From: QHXW01 sp963768075 | GTDB taxonomy: Bacteria; Acidobacteriota; Terriglobia; Bryobacterales; Bryobacteraceae | DNA: 64,000 nucleotides | NCBI GenBank assembly: GCA_963768075.1 | Contig: CAVYHD010000033.1 | Span: 744,001-808,000 of the forward strand | Direction of reading: 5' to 3' | Shown: positions 8,510-16,370 of the stretch, piece by piece | How positions within the stretch are numbered: position 1 is the first letter of the stretch | Layout of the letters: every line of letters begins with the position of its first letter | Translations under genes and position numbers: made by a program | The notes under the pieces: model-generated | Databases searched by the model: none | The model's input: only the letters and a program-made list of their open reading frames with translations | What the model was told of the DNA's origin: nothing

Positions 8510-9538
8510 TTACAACAGCCGGAAGTTCACTTCGATGGTCGCCTGCACAGCTACCGGCTGCCCATTCTTGACCCCTGGGCGGAATTTCCACTTGTTGACA
8601 GCTTCTATGGCCTTTTCGTCCAGGCCCAAGCCCAAGCTGCGCACCACGCGGATGTCCCGCGCTTTGCCGCTGGCGTCCACGATCAACTGTAAGACCACGG
8701 TTCCAGAGTATTTAGCTTTGCGGGCCTCTTCCGAATACTCGGGATCCACTTTGTAAAGCACCATCGGGGCCGAAACGCCGCCGCCAACGCGAAATACGCC
8801 GCCGCCGACGCCGCCGCCTTCTCCCGGACCGAAACCGCCGCCCTTCCCGGAGCCCACGCCTCCGCCGGAACCGCTTCCAATCCCGCCGCCCGAACCAGGT
8901 CCATTCGAAGGCGGTCCCATCTTGGCCAGCGGATCACCCCACACCGGCATATTTACATTCGGTAGGGGGGTATCGGGAGGCGCGATGATCGTCGGATCCA
9001 TCAGGAGCTTCGGATTGGGGTTGTTAACCACCGCCATGGGTGGCGTGAACTGCTTCAGGGAAGGCTTCGGTAAGCGGCCTTTGCTGGCAGGCGTAGGGGA
9101 ACGGTCGCCACCACCACCACCGCCCTGCATTTGCTGCTTCTGCTCCGCCATCTTCGGAACATACGGCGCGATATCTGGCGCGATCAGCGAAACTACCTGC
9201 TTGGCCTTGTCCTGCACCGCTTTACTCGACGCCACAGTGAACAGCAGGACGATCACGGTCACATGGATCGCGAGCGACATCGCGCTAGATTTCTGGTCCT
9301 TGCCGTAGAGACCCCAGATGTCCTTGACCGCAATCGGCTTAGAGGTCACCTGCAAGGGCGGCAACTGGGGGGGATGGATCGTCTCCCGAATGCTGTTGAT
9401 TAGCGAGCGATACCAGGGCTCCTCAGCGGTCGGGGAGTACAGCCGGGCCAAGTGGTCATCCAACTCGGTGGCCGTTTTGATTTCAGAGTCTACTCGGGTT
9501 CCCGCCGGGGGAGGAACGTTTTGTAACAGTTCAGGCAT
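8510..9538 (-). CDS. TonB family energy-transducer protein
   Basis: This is a TonB-like protein of 342 residues from ATG 9538 (a TTG two codons earlier is possible). It has a cytoplasmic N-terminus, one membrane segment around residues 85-103 (SLAIHVTVIVLLFTVASS), a long periplasmic linker rich in Pro and then Gly/Ser, and a C-terminal TonB domain in about the last 90 residues (YKVDPEYSEEARKAKYSG and AIEAVNKWKFRPG). It should pass proton-motive energy to outer-membrane receptors such as the one at 36724-39906. The 85-residue cytoplasmic extension is longer than in classical TonB. No exbB/exbD is nearby. Confidence 0.9.
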   Translation of the reverse strand: MPELLQNVPPPAGTRVDSEIKTATELDDHLARLYSPTAEEPWYRSLINSIRETIHPPQLPPLQVTSKPIAVKDIWGLYGKDQKSSAMSLAIHVTVIVLLFTVASSKAVQDKAKQVVSLIAPDIAPYVPKMAEQKQQMQGGGGGGDRSPTPASKGRLPKPSLKQFTPPMAVVNNPNPKLLMDPTIIAPPDTPLPNVNMPVWGDPLAKMGPPSNGPGSGGGIGSGSGGGVGSGKGGGFGPGEGGGVGGGVFRVGGGVSAPMVLYKVDPEYSEEARKAKYSGTVVLQLIVDASGKARDIRVVRSLGLGLDEKAIEAVNKWKFRPGVKNGQPVAVQATIEVNFRLL

Positions 9539-9774
9539 TGGCAATCCACTGGCGTTCGCGTATCCCGCTACTAGCCTTCGACGCGAGTGGCCGACTCAGA
9601 GTTACAGGTTTTGGAAACCGGCAAAGCTGAATCTCTGAGCGAGTGTACCACAATCCACTTTGCTCGGACGGTAAGTCTCGGCAACCGCGCGCAAACTTGC
9701 CAGTTGTTAACTGCCGCCGGGCGATTCCAATTCTGGAATTTCCCGACTGATCGTCAATGTGGTAATAAGACTCC

Positions 9775-10353
9775 ATGCTCACTAGAGATACGGCGCTCGA
9801 AATCCTGCATGAGTTTACCAAATCCGAAAGCCTTCGCAAGCATGCACGCGCGGTCGAAAGTTGCGTGGCGGCTTATGCACGGAAGTTTGGGGAGGACGAG
9901 AACAAATGGTCGGTGACCGCTCTGTTACATGATTTCGATTACGAGATGCATCCCGAAGCGCCCGACCATCCGATGAAAGGCGAGCCCATTCTGGCCAGCC
10001 GTGGCGTCCCCGAAGAGATCCGGCGGGCGATACTCTCTCACGCAAACTATAGTGGCGTGCCCCGCGAGTCGGCTCTGGAAAAAACATTATTTGCCTGTGA
10101 CGAGCTGGCAGGGTTCATCACCGCGGTTTCGCTGGTTAAGCCCGGCCGTACCGTCCATGAAGTAGATACGAAATCGGTGAGAAAAAAGATGAAGGACAAA
10201 GCCTTCGCGCGTTCCGTCAGCCGTGAGGACGTCGTGAATGGGGCAGCAGAGTTGGGAGTAGATCTCGACGAGCACATCGATTTCTGCATTCGCGCGATGC
10301 AGGAGCGGGCGAAGGAACTGGGATTGGAAGGTACCTCACGGAATCAGGTTTAG
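9775..10353 (+). CDS. HD domain protein
   Basis: This 192-residue protein has an HD-type phosphohydrolase fold. It shows the upstream metal-ligand histidine in RKHARAVESCV, the HD doublet in VTALLHDFDYEMHP and a later histidine in AILSHANYSG. Such short HD proteins hydrolyse nucleotides or related phosphates, and the substrate is unknown. The C-terminal part is charged and helical. The ATG at 9775 follows a 236-base gap containing only small inverted repeats. The 3' end overlaps the convergent VapC gene by 18 bases. Confidence 0.85.
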   Translation: MLTRDTALEILHEFTKSESLRKHARAVESCVAAYARKFGEDENKWSVTALLHDFDYEMHPEAPDHPMKGEPILASRGVPEEIRRAILSHANYSGVPRESALEKTLFACDELAGFITAVSLVKPGRTVHEVDTKSVRKKMKDKAFARSVSREDVVNGAAELGVDLDEHIDFCIRAMQERAKELGLEGTSRNQV

Positions 10354-10752
10354 CGGGCGGTTGCGAGAGAGCCGATAGACACTGAAATCGCGGCGATCCA
10401 GCGTGAAAATCGTGTGCAATCCTTCGCGCTCAGCCAGATGCACTAGACCTGCATCCGCCAGTTGAGGCCGCAGGCTGGCGTACGTTTGGAGGATTCGCGC
10501 GATCCCGGGCAGGTCAGCTTCGTCCAAGGTTGCTAATCGGAGCCATCCATCCTCCCCAAAGCTTCGCAGCAGACGCTGAATCGCTTGCGGCCGGTCGCGC
10601 AACATCCAAAAAGCCTCGGTTAGAACCGGCCAGGAAGTTAACATGGGACGGTCAATTGCGGAAAGGTGACTGACACATTTACCGTGATGAGCGTCCTGCG
10701 CCGAAAAAATCGCGACGAGCGGCCCGGTATCCACCAGTACTCCGCTACTCAC
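10336..10752 (-). CDS. PIN domain toxin (VapC-like)
   Basis: This 138-residue PIN-domain protein is probably the ribonuclease toxin of a type II pair with the upstream antitoxin. The PIN acidic residues are visible: LVDTGPLVAIF (first Asp), PVLTEAFWML (Glu), LQTYASLRPQLADAGLVHLA (third acidic position) and FTLDRRDFSVY (last Asp). The GTG start at 10752 overlaps the antitoxin stop by 8 bases, which argues for coupled translation. It overlaps the HD gene tail-to-tail. Confidence 0.85.
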   Translation of the reverse strand: MSSGVLVDTGPLVAIFSAQDAHHGKCVSHLSAIDRPMLTSWPVLTEAFWMLRDRPQAIQRLLRSFGEDGWLRLATLDEADLPGIARILQTYASLRPQLADAGLVHLAEREGLHTIFTLDRRDFSVYRLSRNRPLNLIP

Positions 10753-11020
10753 CGAAGCCTTTGAAGTATTTCTTGTTTGTACTCAAATCGCGAGGTAGGC
10801 CCTTTGCGCTCCCGATAATTCCCAGACGCACGGCGGCGGCGTAGCAGGTTTCGTTGGCAGGATTGCGATCGAAGTAGGTCTCCAGCGCGACGCGAACGAT
10901 CGTGGACCCACTCTCGCCGCGAACGGAAACCTCTCTCTTCAACTTATCAGCCAGTTTGATAGGCAGGCGGACAGAAATCCTGGGAGCGGTCTTTACGCGT
11001 TCGCCGGTCATGTGTGACAT
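10745..11020 (-). CDS. ribbon-helix-helix-like antitoxin of the VapC pair
   Basis: This small DNA-binding protein of about 91 residues precedes a PIN toxin. ISVRLPIKLADKLKREVSVRG followed by STIVRVALETYFDR is a ribbon-helix-helix-like arrangement: one strand, then two helices. The remaining C-terminal tail should bind the toxin. The start is uncertain between GTG 11041 (immediately after the lutC stop), ATG 11020 and ATG 11011. It lies directly downstream of lutC on the same strand, so it may be read through from the lut operon as well as from its own promoter. Confidence 0.75.
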   Translation of the reverse strand: MSHMTGERVKTAPRISVRLPIKLADKLKREVSVRGESGSTIVRVALETYFDRNPANETCYAAAVRLGIIGSAKGLPRDLSTNKKYFKGFGE

Positions 11021-11041
11021 TTTACCATGATTGTCTGACAC

Positions 11042-11674
11042 TTACACCACGACCACATGAATCTCGCCCGGGCCGTGGACGCCGCGAACCAGGATCTGCT
11101 CGATGTCGGCCGTGCGGCTCGGGCCGGTGACCAGGACCATCGAGCTGGTTTGTTCGGCGGGGCGCGGAAGGACGGTCAGGAGCTCATCCAGACTGGTGAG
11201 CAGGCGCTGGCGTTCGACGATGGCGATATAGACGGGTGGCAGGAGCGAGATCATGCGAGCCTCCAGCTGGCTCGAGAGCAGGACGAGCGTTCCAGTGTCG
11301 GCCAAAGCATAGTCGGCGCCAGTGATGCCGACGGCAGCGGTGGCGCACAAAGCGCGCAGCTCCGCGCGATCGGTGATTCCGGTCCGCACGCCGGGTAGCC
11401 CGGTGATGCCGCTTTCGCGCAGGATGGTGGCGTTCGAAGCGATGGCGGTGCGGCCTGCGATGACTCCGGCCGCGTATTCGCGAGCCTCCTGGGCCGACAG
11501 CGCAACACACGTCTTCCCCGCCAGCGCTTCGATGCGCGTTCGGAAGGATGCGATCCGCGCTTCTATATCGACGTCGGGGATGCGCAAGCGAACTGGCGGC
11601 GGCTCTTCGATCGGCTGGCCGGCGTTGCGGCCCAACGCGGTCCTCACCTTATGCAGCACGGTCTCGCGCGACAT
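11042..11674 (-). CDS. lutC: LutC/YkgG family lactate-utilization protein
   Basis: This is a 210-residue LUD-domain protein, the third subunit of the LutABC iron-sulfur L-lactate oxidation complex. The features are the N-terminal SRETVLHKVRTALGR helix, the ASNATILRESGITGLPG block, and the ITGADYALADTGTLVLLSS segment that is diagnostic of LUD domains. The ATG at 11674 overlaps the lutB stop as ATGA. Gene order lutA-lutB-lutC on the minus strand is canonical. The complex feeds electrons from lactate to the respiratory chain in characterised bacteria; here the role is by homology. Confidence 0.9.
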   Translation of the reverse strand: MSRETVLHKVRTALGRNAGQPIEEPPPVRLRIPDVDIEARIASFRTRIEALAGKTCVALSAQEAREYAAGVIAGRTAIASNATILRESGITGLPGVRTGITDRAELRALCATAAVGITGADYALADTGTLVLLSSQLEARMISLLPPVYIAIVERQRLLTSLDELLTVLPRPAEQTSSMVLVTGPSRTADIEQILVRGVHGPGEIHVVVV

Positions 11675-13087
11675 CAGCGCTCCCGCCACATTTGCCGGAA
11701 ACTCTTGGCCGCGGCGGGAGGCAGATCCCGCTGGCTGAGCCACGCCCGCAACGGACCGACGTTCATCGGCACACTGCGTACCCAGCCTCCGTCTCCGGAA
11801 GGCGCGAGTGACGCAGCGGCCATCCCCGCAATTTCGTAAATGCGCGGGTGACGCATCACCCAGGCCCACGCGCGGAATGCCAGCCGCTCGATCCGGTTCG
11901 TGCCCTCGCGCGTCTCTGCTTTTTTCACTTCCGAGCGCAGGTCGAGCAGAATCTGCGGAATATCGATCTTGACCGGGCAAACCTCCGCGCATGCTCCGCA
12001 CAAGCTAGACGCGAAAGGCAACCCCGGCTCGTGCCGCGGGCCGAGGAACTGCGGCGTCAGGATCGCGCCGATCGGTCCGGAGTACACCCACGGAAAACTG
12101 TGGCCGCCAATCTTGCGATAAACGGGACAGTGATTCAGACACGCGCCGCAACGAATACAGTAAAGCGACTGCCGCTTTTCGCGGTCGGCTAAGACCTTGG
12201 TGCGGCCGTTGTCGAGCAGTACCACATAGAATTCTTCGGGGCCGTCGATCTCATCCTCGCGCCGTGGGCCGGAGAGAAACGATGTGTAGACCGTAAGCCG
12301 CTGCCCGGTGGCGCTGCGGCCCAGCAGCTTTAGAAATACGGCCAGGTCCTGCGCGCGAGGAATCAGCTTCTCAATGCCCGCGACGGCGATGTGAATCTGC
12401 GGCGCCGACGTGGTGAGGCGTGCGTTGCCTTCATTTTCCACCAACACCACCGCCCCCGAGTCCGCCACCAGAAAATTCGCGCCGCTAATGCCGATGTCGG
12501 CCGTTAGAAATTTCTCCCGCAACACGGCTCGCGCGATCATCGTCTGCTTCTCGATGACAATTTCGCGGGGGACACCGAGTTTATCGGTCAACAGGTCGGC
12601 CACCTGTTCCCGCGTTTTGTGCAGCGCCGGCGCCACGATGTGATAAGGCCGCTCGTGCGCGAGTTGGATGATGTACTCGCCTAAATCGGTCTCGACCGAT
12701 TCGAGATGGTGATGCTCCAGACGCTCGTTCAGATCGATCTCTTCGGTCGTCATGGACTTCGATTTCACAATCAGCTCGGCACGCCGTTCCTTGGCGAGCG
12801 AAAGCACGAAATCAGAGACTTCCTCGGCGTCCCGGCAGAAAATGACCTTCCCGCCGTGCGCTTCGACGTTGCGCGCAAATTCTTCGAGATAGTAATCCAG
12901 ATGCTCGATCGTGTGCCGCTTCACGGCATTGGCTTGAGTACGCAGCTCCTGGTAATCCGGACAGAGATCCGGCTCAATGCGCTTTGCGGCGCTCTTCGAC
13001 CAGACGGCCAGTAGCCTTATAGATCGCAAGCTGGAGCTTGGGATCGGCCATCGTGTCGTGGATCTTTTCGTCGAAGGCGGTAGACAT
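11674..13087 (-). CDS. lutB: LutB iron-sulfur lactate-utilization protein, frameshift near 5' end
   Basis: This LutB-type protein combines a LUD domain with two 4Fe-4S clusters. Cysteine groups are CIRCGACLNHCPVY and CGACAEVCPVK; the LUD part contains GISGANFLVADSGAVVLVENE. The start is at ATG 13087, three bases after the lutA stop, encoding MSTAFDEKIHDTMADPKLQL, but that frame ends near 12976 and the protein continues in another frame with RIEPDLCPDYQELR. The interval is one base over a multiple of three, so a single extra base around 12976-12982 explains it and restores about 470 residues. Without correction, translation from a later start would lose the N-terminal 40 residues. Confidence 0.85.
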
Positions 13088-13090
13088 AGG

Positions 13091-13816
13091 TCAGCGGGAG
13101 GCGAGTACTTCGGCCAGATGCATGGTGCGAACCGGAAGGCCGGCGCGCGAAAGCGCTCCCTGCAGCTGCATCAGGCAACTGGAATCGAGCGAAACAACCG
13201 TGGAGGCGCCCGTACGCACAATGGAATCGATCTTCGTGCGCGCCATGCCGCCCGAGACTTCCGCGAACTTCACGGAGAACGTTCCGCCGAAGCCGCAACA
13301 TTCCTCGGCCGCATCCATCTCGCGCAGCTCCAATCCCCGCACATGCCCAAGCAGGCGCCGCGGGCCGTCTTTGATTCCCAGCTCGCGCAGCGCGTGGCAG
13401 CTGTCGTGATAGGTGACGACCTGTTCCAACCGTGCCCCTACATCTTCCACTTTTGCCACCTCCAGCAGAAAGCGAGAAAATTCGAACACCTTGGACTCGA
13501 TCGCATGCGCCCGCTCCAGGTATTCCGGCTCCTTCTTAAAGATGTCCGCGAAGTGATGCGCGATCATCGAGGTGCAGGACCCGGACGGGACCACGATGTA
13601 ATCCGCGTCGCCAAACACGTTTAGAAAGTGGCGCGCAACCTGCCGCGCTTCTTCGCGATACCCGCTATTAAATGCAGGCTGGCCGCAGCAGGTCTGCTGT
13701 TCCGGAAAATGGACTTGATAACCGAGCCGCTCAAGCACGTCGACCACCGCCATGCCCACTGTGGGGAACAGTTGGTCAACGATGCAGGTAACGAACAGCG
13801 AGACGCGGACGGCCAT
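13091..13816 (-). CDS. lutA: LutA/YkgE family (Fe-S) oxidoreductase subunit
   Basis: This 241-residue subunit of the LutABC lactate oxidase has two cysteine-rich CCG domains: QQTCCGQPAFNSG in the N-terminal half and AAEECCGFGGTFSVK in the C-terminal half, with SGSCTSMIAHHF and YHDSCHALRELG between. This is the standard heterodisulfide-reductase-D-like layout. ATG 13816 opens MAVRVSLFVTCIVDQLFP, the usual family start. It is the first gene of the operon. The divergent gene at 13866 is 49 bases away, so the promoter must lie in that AT-rich gap. Confidence 0.92.
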   Translation of the reverse strand: MAVRVSLFVTCIVDQLFPTVGMAVVDVLERLGYQVHFPEQQTCCGQPAFNSGYREEARQVARHFLNVFGDADYIVVPSGSCTSMIAHHFADIFKKEPEYLERAHAIESKVFEFSRFLLEVAKVEDVGARLEQVVTYHDSCHALRELGIKDGPRRLLGHVRGLELREMDAAEECCGFGGTFSVKFAEVSGGMARTKIDSIVRTGASTVVSLDSSCLMQLQGALSRAGLPVRTMHLAEVLASR

Positions 13817-13865
13817 GAGGGAGACAGACAGATTGTAGCGCCTTCCTCGCGCTAAAATAAAATAT

Positions 13866-14294
13866 ATGCAGTTGCTTCGGCTGCTGGCCTGCGTACCTCT
13901 TGTGCTGGCGTGCCTTGCGGAATCACCGAAAGCAGTCAACACGACGCCAACCATTGTCCGCGGCAAGTTGGTCCAGCGCGATAACCAGCCACCTGCCATC
14001 GAGACCGTGGAACATAAATGGATTGTGCTGGATGGAGATGGAACTACCGAACACGTCCTGCACGATAAGCGGTTGGCCGGCGACGATATCGAGGTTCTGG
14101 GACACTTCACGAGCGGGGACCACTTTCAGGTGGACCCGGCCTACACACACGCGCTTCACATTTTGAAAGACGGCAAGCGCTACATGGTTACCTATTGGTG
14201 CGATGTCTGTTCCATCCGCCAATACGAGCCAGGCCCCTGCATGTGCTGCCAGCGCGAAACCAATCTCGACCTGCGCGAGCTGGACGCGCAATGA
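13866..14294 (+). CDS. secreted hypothetical protein with cysteine-rich tail
   Basis: This 142-residue exported protein of unknown function has a signal peptide (MQLLRLLACVPLVLACLAES) with a cysteine suggestive of either signal peptidase I or lipoprotein processing. The middle is a small beta-rich domain; the C-terminus has five cysteines and a tryptophan in YWCDVCSIRQYEPGPCMCCQ, which looks like a metal- or heme-binding or disulfide-bonded tail. Its stop overlaps the downstream epimerase start as ATGA, so the two are translated together. I do not recognise a named family. Confidence 0.8.
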   Translation: MQLLRLLACVPLVLACLAESPKAVNTTPTIVRGKLVQRDNQPPAIETVEHKWIVLDGDGTTEHVLHDKRLAGDDIEVLGHFTSGDHFQVDPAYTHALHILKDGKRYMVTYWCDVCSIRQYEPGPCMCCQRETNLDLRELDAQ

Positions 14295-15322
14295 AGAAAT
14301 TAGTCTGGGCGCTCCTACTTCCCATCATGTCTGAAGCCGCAAATTACTCCGCCAAAAAGGCCGTCGCCGACGGCATTGAGATTGTACAGCTCGCCGACCG
14401 CGCGCATGCGACCGAAGTCTCTATCGTGCCGTCGGTCGGGAACATCGCGTACGCGATGATGGTGCACGGGAAAAATGTTCTCTGGTGGCCCTTCAAAAGT
14501 GTGGCCGAGATGAAGGCGAACCCGGCTCTCTGCGGGGTGCCATTCCTGGAGCCGTGGGCCAACCGGCTGGATCAGGACGCGTTCTACGCCAACGGCAAAA
14601 AGTACCTGCTCAACACCGGACTGGGTAACATCCGCCGCGACGGCAATCAAAAACCCATCCACGGGCTGCTTTTATTTTCGCCGGATTGGAAGGTGGTCAA
14701 ACTGGAGGCGGATGGCAAGTCCGCACGCGTAACCAGCCGCCTGGAGTACTGGCGCTATCCCGAATTGATGGCGCAATTCCCGTTCGCGCACACGATCGAG
14801 ATGACGTATCGCCTCGCGGACGGTGCACTCGAAGTCGAGACCGTCGTGGAAAATCAATCCAGTGATCCGATGCCCGTGGGCGCCGCCTACCACCCGTATT
14901 TTCAATTGCAGGACGTGCCGCGCGACCAGTGGAAAGTGCACGTGGCGGCGCGCGATCATCTGGAGCTTTCGACGCTGCTGATTCCGACGGGCGAGCGGAA
15001 GCCGGTCGAACTGCCCGATCCGGTCTCCCTCGCGACCACGCAGCTCGATGACGTGTTCAGCAGTCTGGTGCGCGGGAAAGACAACCACGCGGAGTTCTGG
15101 GTGGAGGGAGGCGGCCGGAGAGTTTCCGTGATCTACGGGCCGAAATACACGGTCGCGGTAATCTACGCGCCACCGGGCAAAGATTTCATCTGCTTTGAGC
15201 CCATGTCGGCCATCACCAACGCGTTCAACCTGGCGCAGGCGGGGATTTATAAGGAGCTGCAAAGCATCCCTCCCGGCGGCACGTGGCGCGAGAGTTTCTG
15301 GATTCAGGCGAGCGGGTTCTGA
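14291..15322 (+). CDS. exported aldose 1-epimerase (galactose mutarotase-like)
   Basis: This 343-residue protein belongs to the galactose-mutarotase-like superfamily, which interconverts alpha and beta anomers of aldoses. The first 16 residues (MKKLVWALLLPIMSEA) look like a signal peptide, so it probably acts in the periplasm. Family features are the substrate-binding asparagine-arginine in PFLEPWANRLDQDAFYANG, the histidine in PIHGLLLF, the second histidine in GAAYHPYFQL and the C-terminal acidic stretch in FICFEPMSAITNAF. ATG 14291 overlaps the stop of the secreted protein by 4 bases. Confidence 0.85.
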   Translation: MKKLVWALLLPIMSEAANYSAKKAVADGIEIVQLADRAHATEVSIVPSVGNIAYAMMVHGKNVLWWPFKSVAEMKANPALCGVPFLEPWANRLDQDAFYANGKKYLLNTGLGNIRRDGNQKPIHGLLLFSPDWKVVKLEADGKSARVTSRLEYWRYPELMAQFPFAHTIEMTYRLADGALEVETVVENQSSDPMPVGAAYHPYFQLQDVPRDQWKVHVAARDHLELSTLLIPTGERKPVELPDPVSLATTQLDDVFSSLVRGKDNHAEFWVEGGGRRVSVIYGPKYTVAVIYAPPGKDFICFEPMSAITNAFNLAQAGIYKELQSIPPGGTWRESFWIQASGF

Positions 15323-15327
15323 ACGGA

Positions 15328-15894
15328 TTACTCGGTGGCGCGGACCTGAGCAAGGCGCTGGCGCAACGGTTCCGAAAGCTGGGCTTCGATTTCGGGCGTG
15401 ATCAGGCCGACGCCGTCCATATCGCGCACGTGAACGCGATCCTTCTCTCGGAAGCTGGTTAACTTCATCTTCAGGAGATCGGCTACGGGGGCTACCAGCA
15501 TTCCATCCTCCGTCGGCGCAACCGGGGAAAAATCAGGAACGGGTTCGAGATATTCAGGCCGCACCTTCTCTCCCACGAAGACCAGATGCACGGCGTTGCG
15601 GGCTTTGGGATCGGCTGTGTCGACGAGCATATCCACGCCAGCCGCGTGGCGATGAGTGAACCCGAACGGCTCGGTCGCGCGTGCGATCGCTTCCACATCC
15701 TGCCTGTTCACAGCCACATCGATGTCGTTCGTCAGCCGAGCAGCCATGGAATCGCGCTCGCTGACGCGGAGAAGCACGGCCATGCCTCCAATAATCCGGT
15801 ATTCAATTCCTGCGCTAGACAGCGCGGCAGTAAATCGCGTGAGCCTGTCGAACAGTTTTTCCACGTATCTGTCGTACGTAGTGAGGCCTAGCAT
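15328..15894 (-). CDS. nucleotidyltransferase-fold protein
   Basis: This 188-residue protein has the minimal nucleotidyltransferase signature: YRIIGGMAVLLR followed about 25 residues later by RLTNDIDVAVN, i.e. hG-G then D-x-D. This fold includes the toxins or antitoxins of AbiEii/MNT type and housekeeping transferases, and a specific role cannot be named. No HEPN or AbiEi-like partner is adjacent; the neighbour upstream is a P-loop kinase-like gene. It is convergent with the epimerase, six bases away. Confidence 0.7.
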   Translation of the reverse strand: MLGLTTYDRYVEKLFDRLTRFTAALSSAGIEYRIIGGMAVLLRVSERDSMAARLTNDIDVAVNRQDVEAIARATEPFGFTHRHAAGVDMLVDTADPKARNAVHLVFVGEKVRPEYLEPVPDFSPVAPTEDGMLVAPVADLLKMKLTSFREKDRVHVRDMDGVGLITPEIEAQLSEPLRQRLAQVRATE

Positions 15895-15908
15895 GAACTT
15901 CTCCCCGA

Positions 15909-16370
15909 TTATCTCACCACCGTTACCCGGCTGAATCCTTCATCCAGCGCCGGCGGTACGAGCTTCGCCGCCATCTTGCGCATGGCCTCTTCCGGCACGA
16001 TGCGGTCGCGTTTGATGTTGCGTTCGAGACAAATCTCCAGCGGCACGTCGAAAAACAGCGCTTCCGCGCGGGAGCCGGTTTGTTGCGCGATCTTGATGTA
16101 CGGCCGGCGCTCGCGGGGCGCGAGGTGAGTCGCATCGACGTATGTCACCGGACGCCCGATGGCCAGCCGCTGCCTCACCAGATAACGGACCGTGCTGAAC
16201 ACCCGGCCGTGAATGGTTTGATCGGTCGCGTCGTCGGCGAGCAACTGGCGAATCGCATCGGAAGAGATTGGCGTAATGCCCCGACGGTCGAGATAGGTCG
16301 ACTTGCCCGAGCCCGGCAGTCCCACCAGCACAATAATTCGCTGCGTTCTAGACGACGTAGCGTTCGGCAT
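15909..16370 (-). CDS. P-loop kinase-like ATP-binding protein
   Basis: This 153-residue single-domain P-loop protein has Walker A IVLVGLPGSGKSTYLD near the N-terminus and YVDATHLAPRERRPYI as a likely substrate/Walker-B-like region. A lid-type segment follows (ICLERNIKRDRIVPEEAM). The layout resembles polynucleotide kinase or zeta-toxin-like small kinases, and the substrate is unknown. ATG 16370 overlaps the 3' end of the acyl-CoA dehydrogenase gene by 23 bases, so it may belong to that transcript. Confidence 0.8.
   Translation of the reverse strand: MPNATSSRTQRIIVLVGLPGSGKSTYLDRRGITPISSDAIRQLLADDATDQTIHGRVFSTVRYLVRQRLAIGRPVTYVDATHLAPRERRPYIKIAQQTGSRAEALFFDVPLEICLERNIKRDRIVPEEAMRKMAAKLVPPALDEGFSRVTVVR

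Noticed and set aside
8760..9130. Apparent tandem repeat in DNA
   Set aside because: This is the Gly/Ser/Pro-rich linker of the TonB protein, a protein low-complexity region rather than a DNA element.
9701..9739. Two short dyads (CAGTT/AACTG and ATTCCA/TGGAAT) upstream of the HD gene
   Set aside because: Arms of five and six bases are weak evidence; possible operator sites, but not supported enough to list as features.
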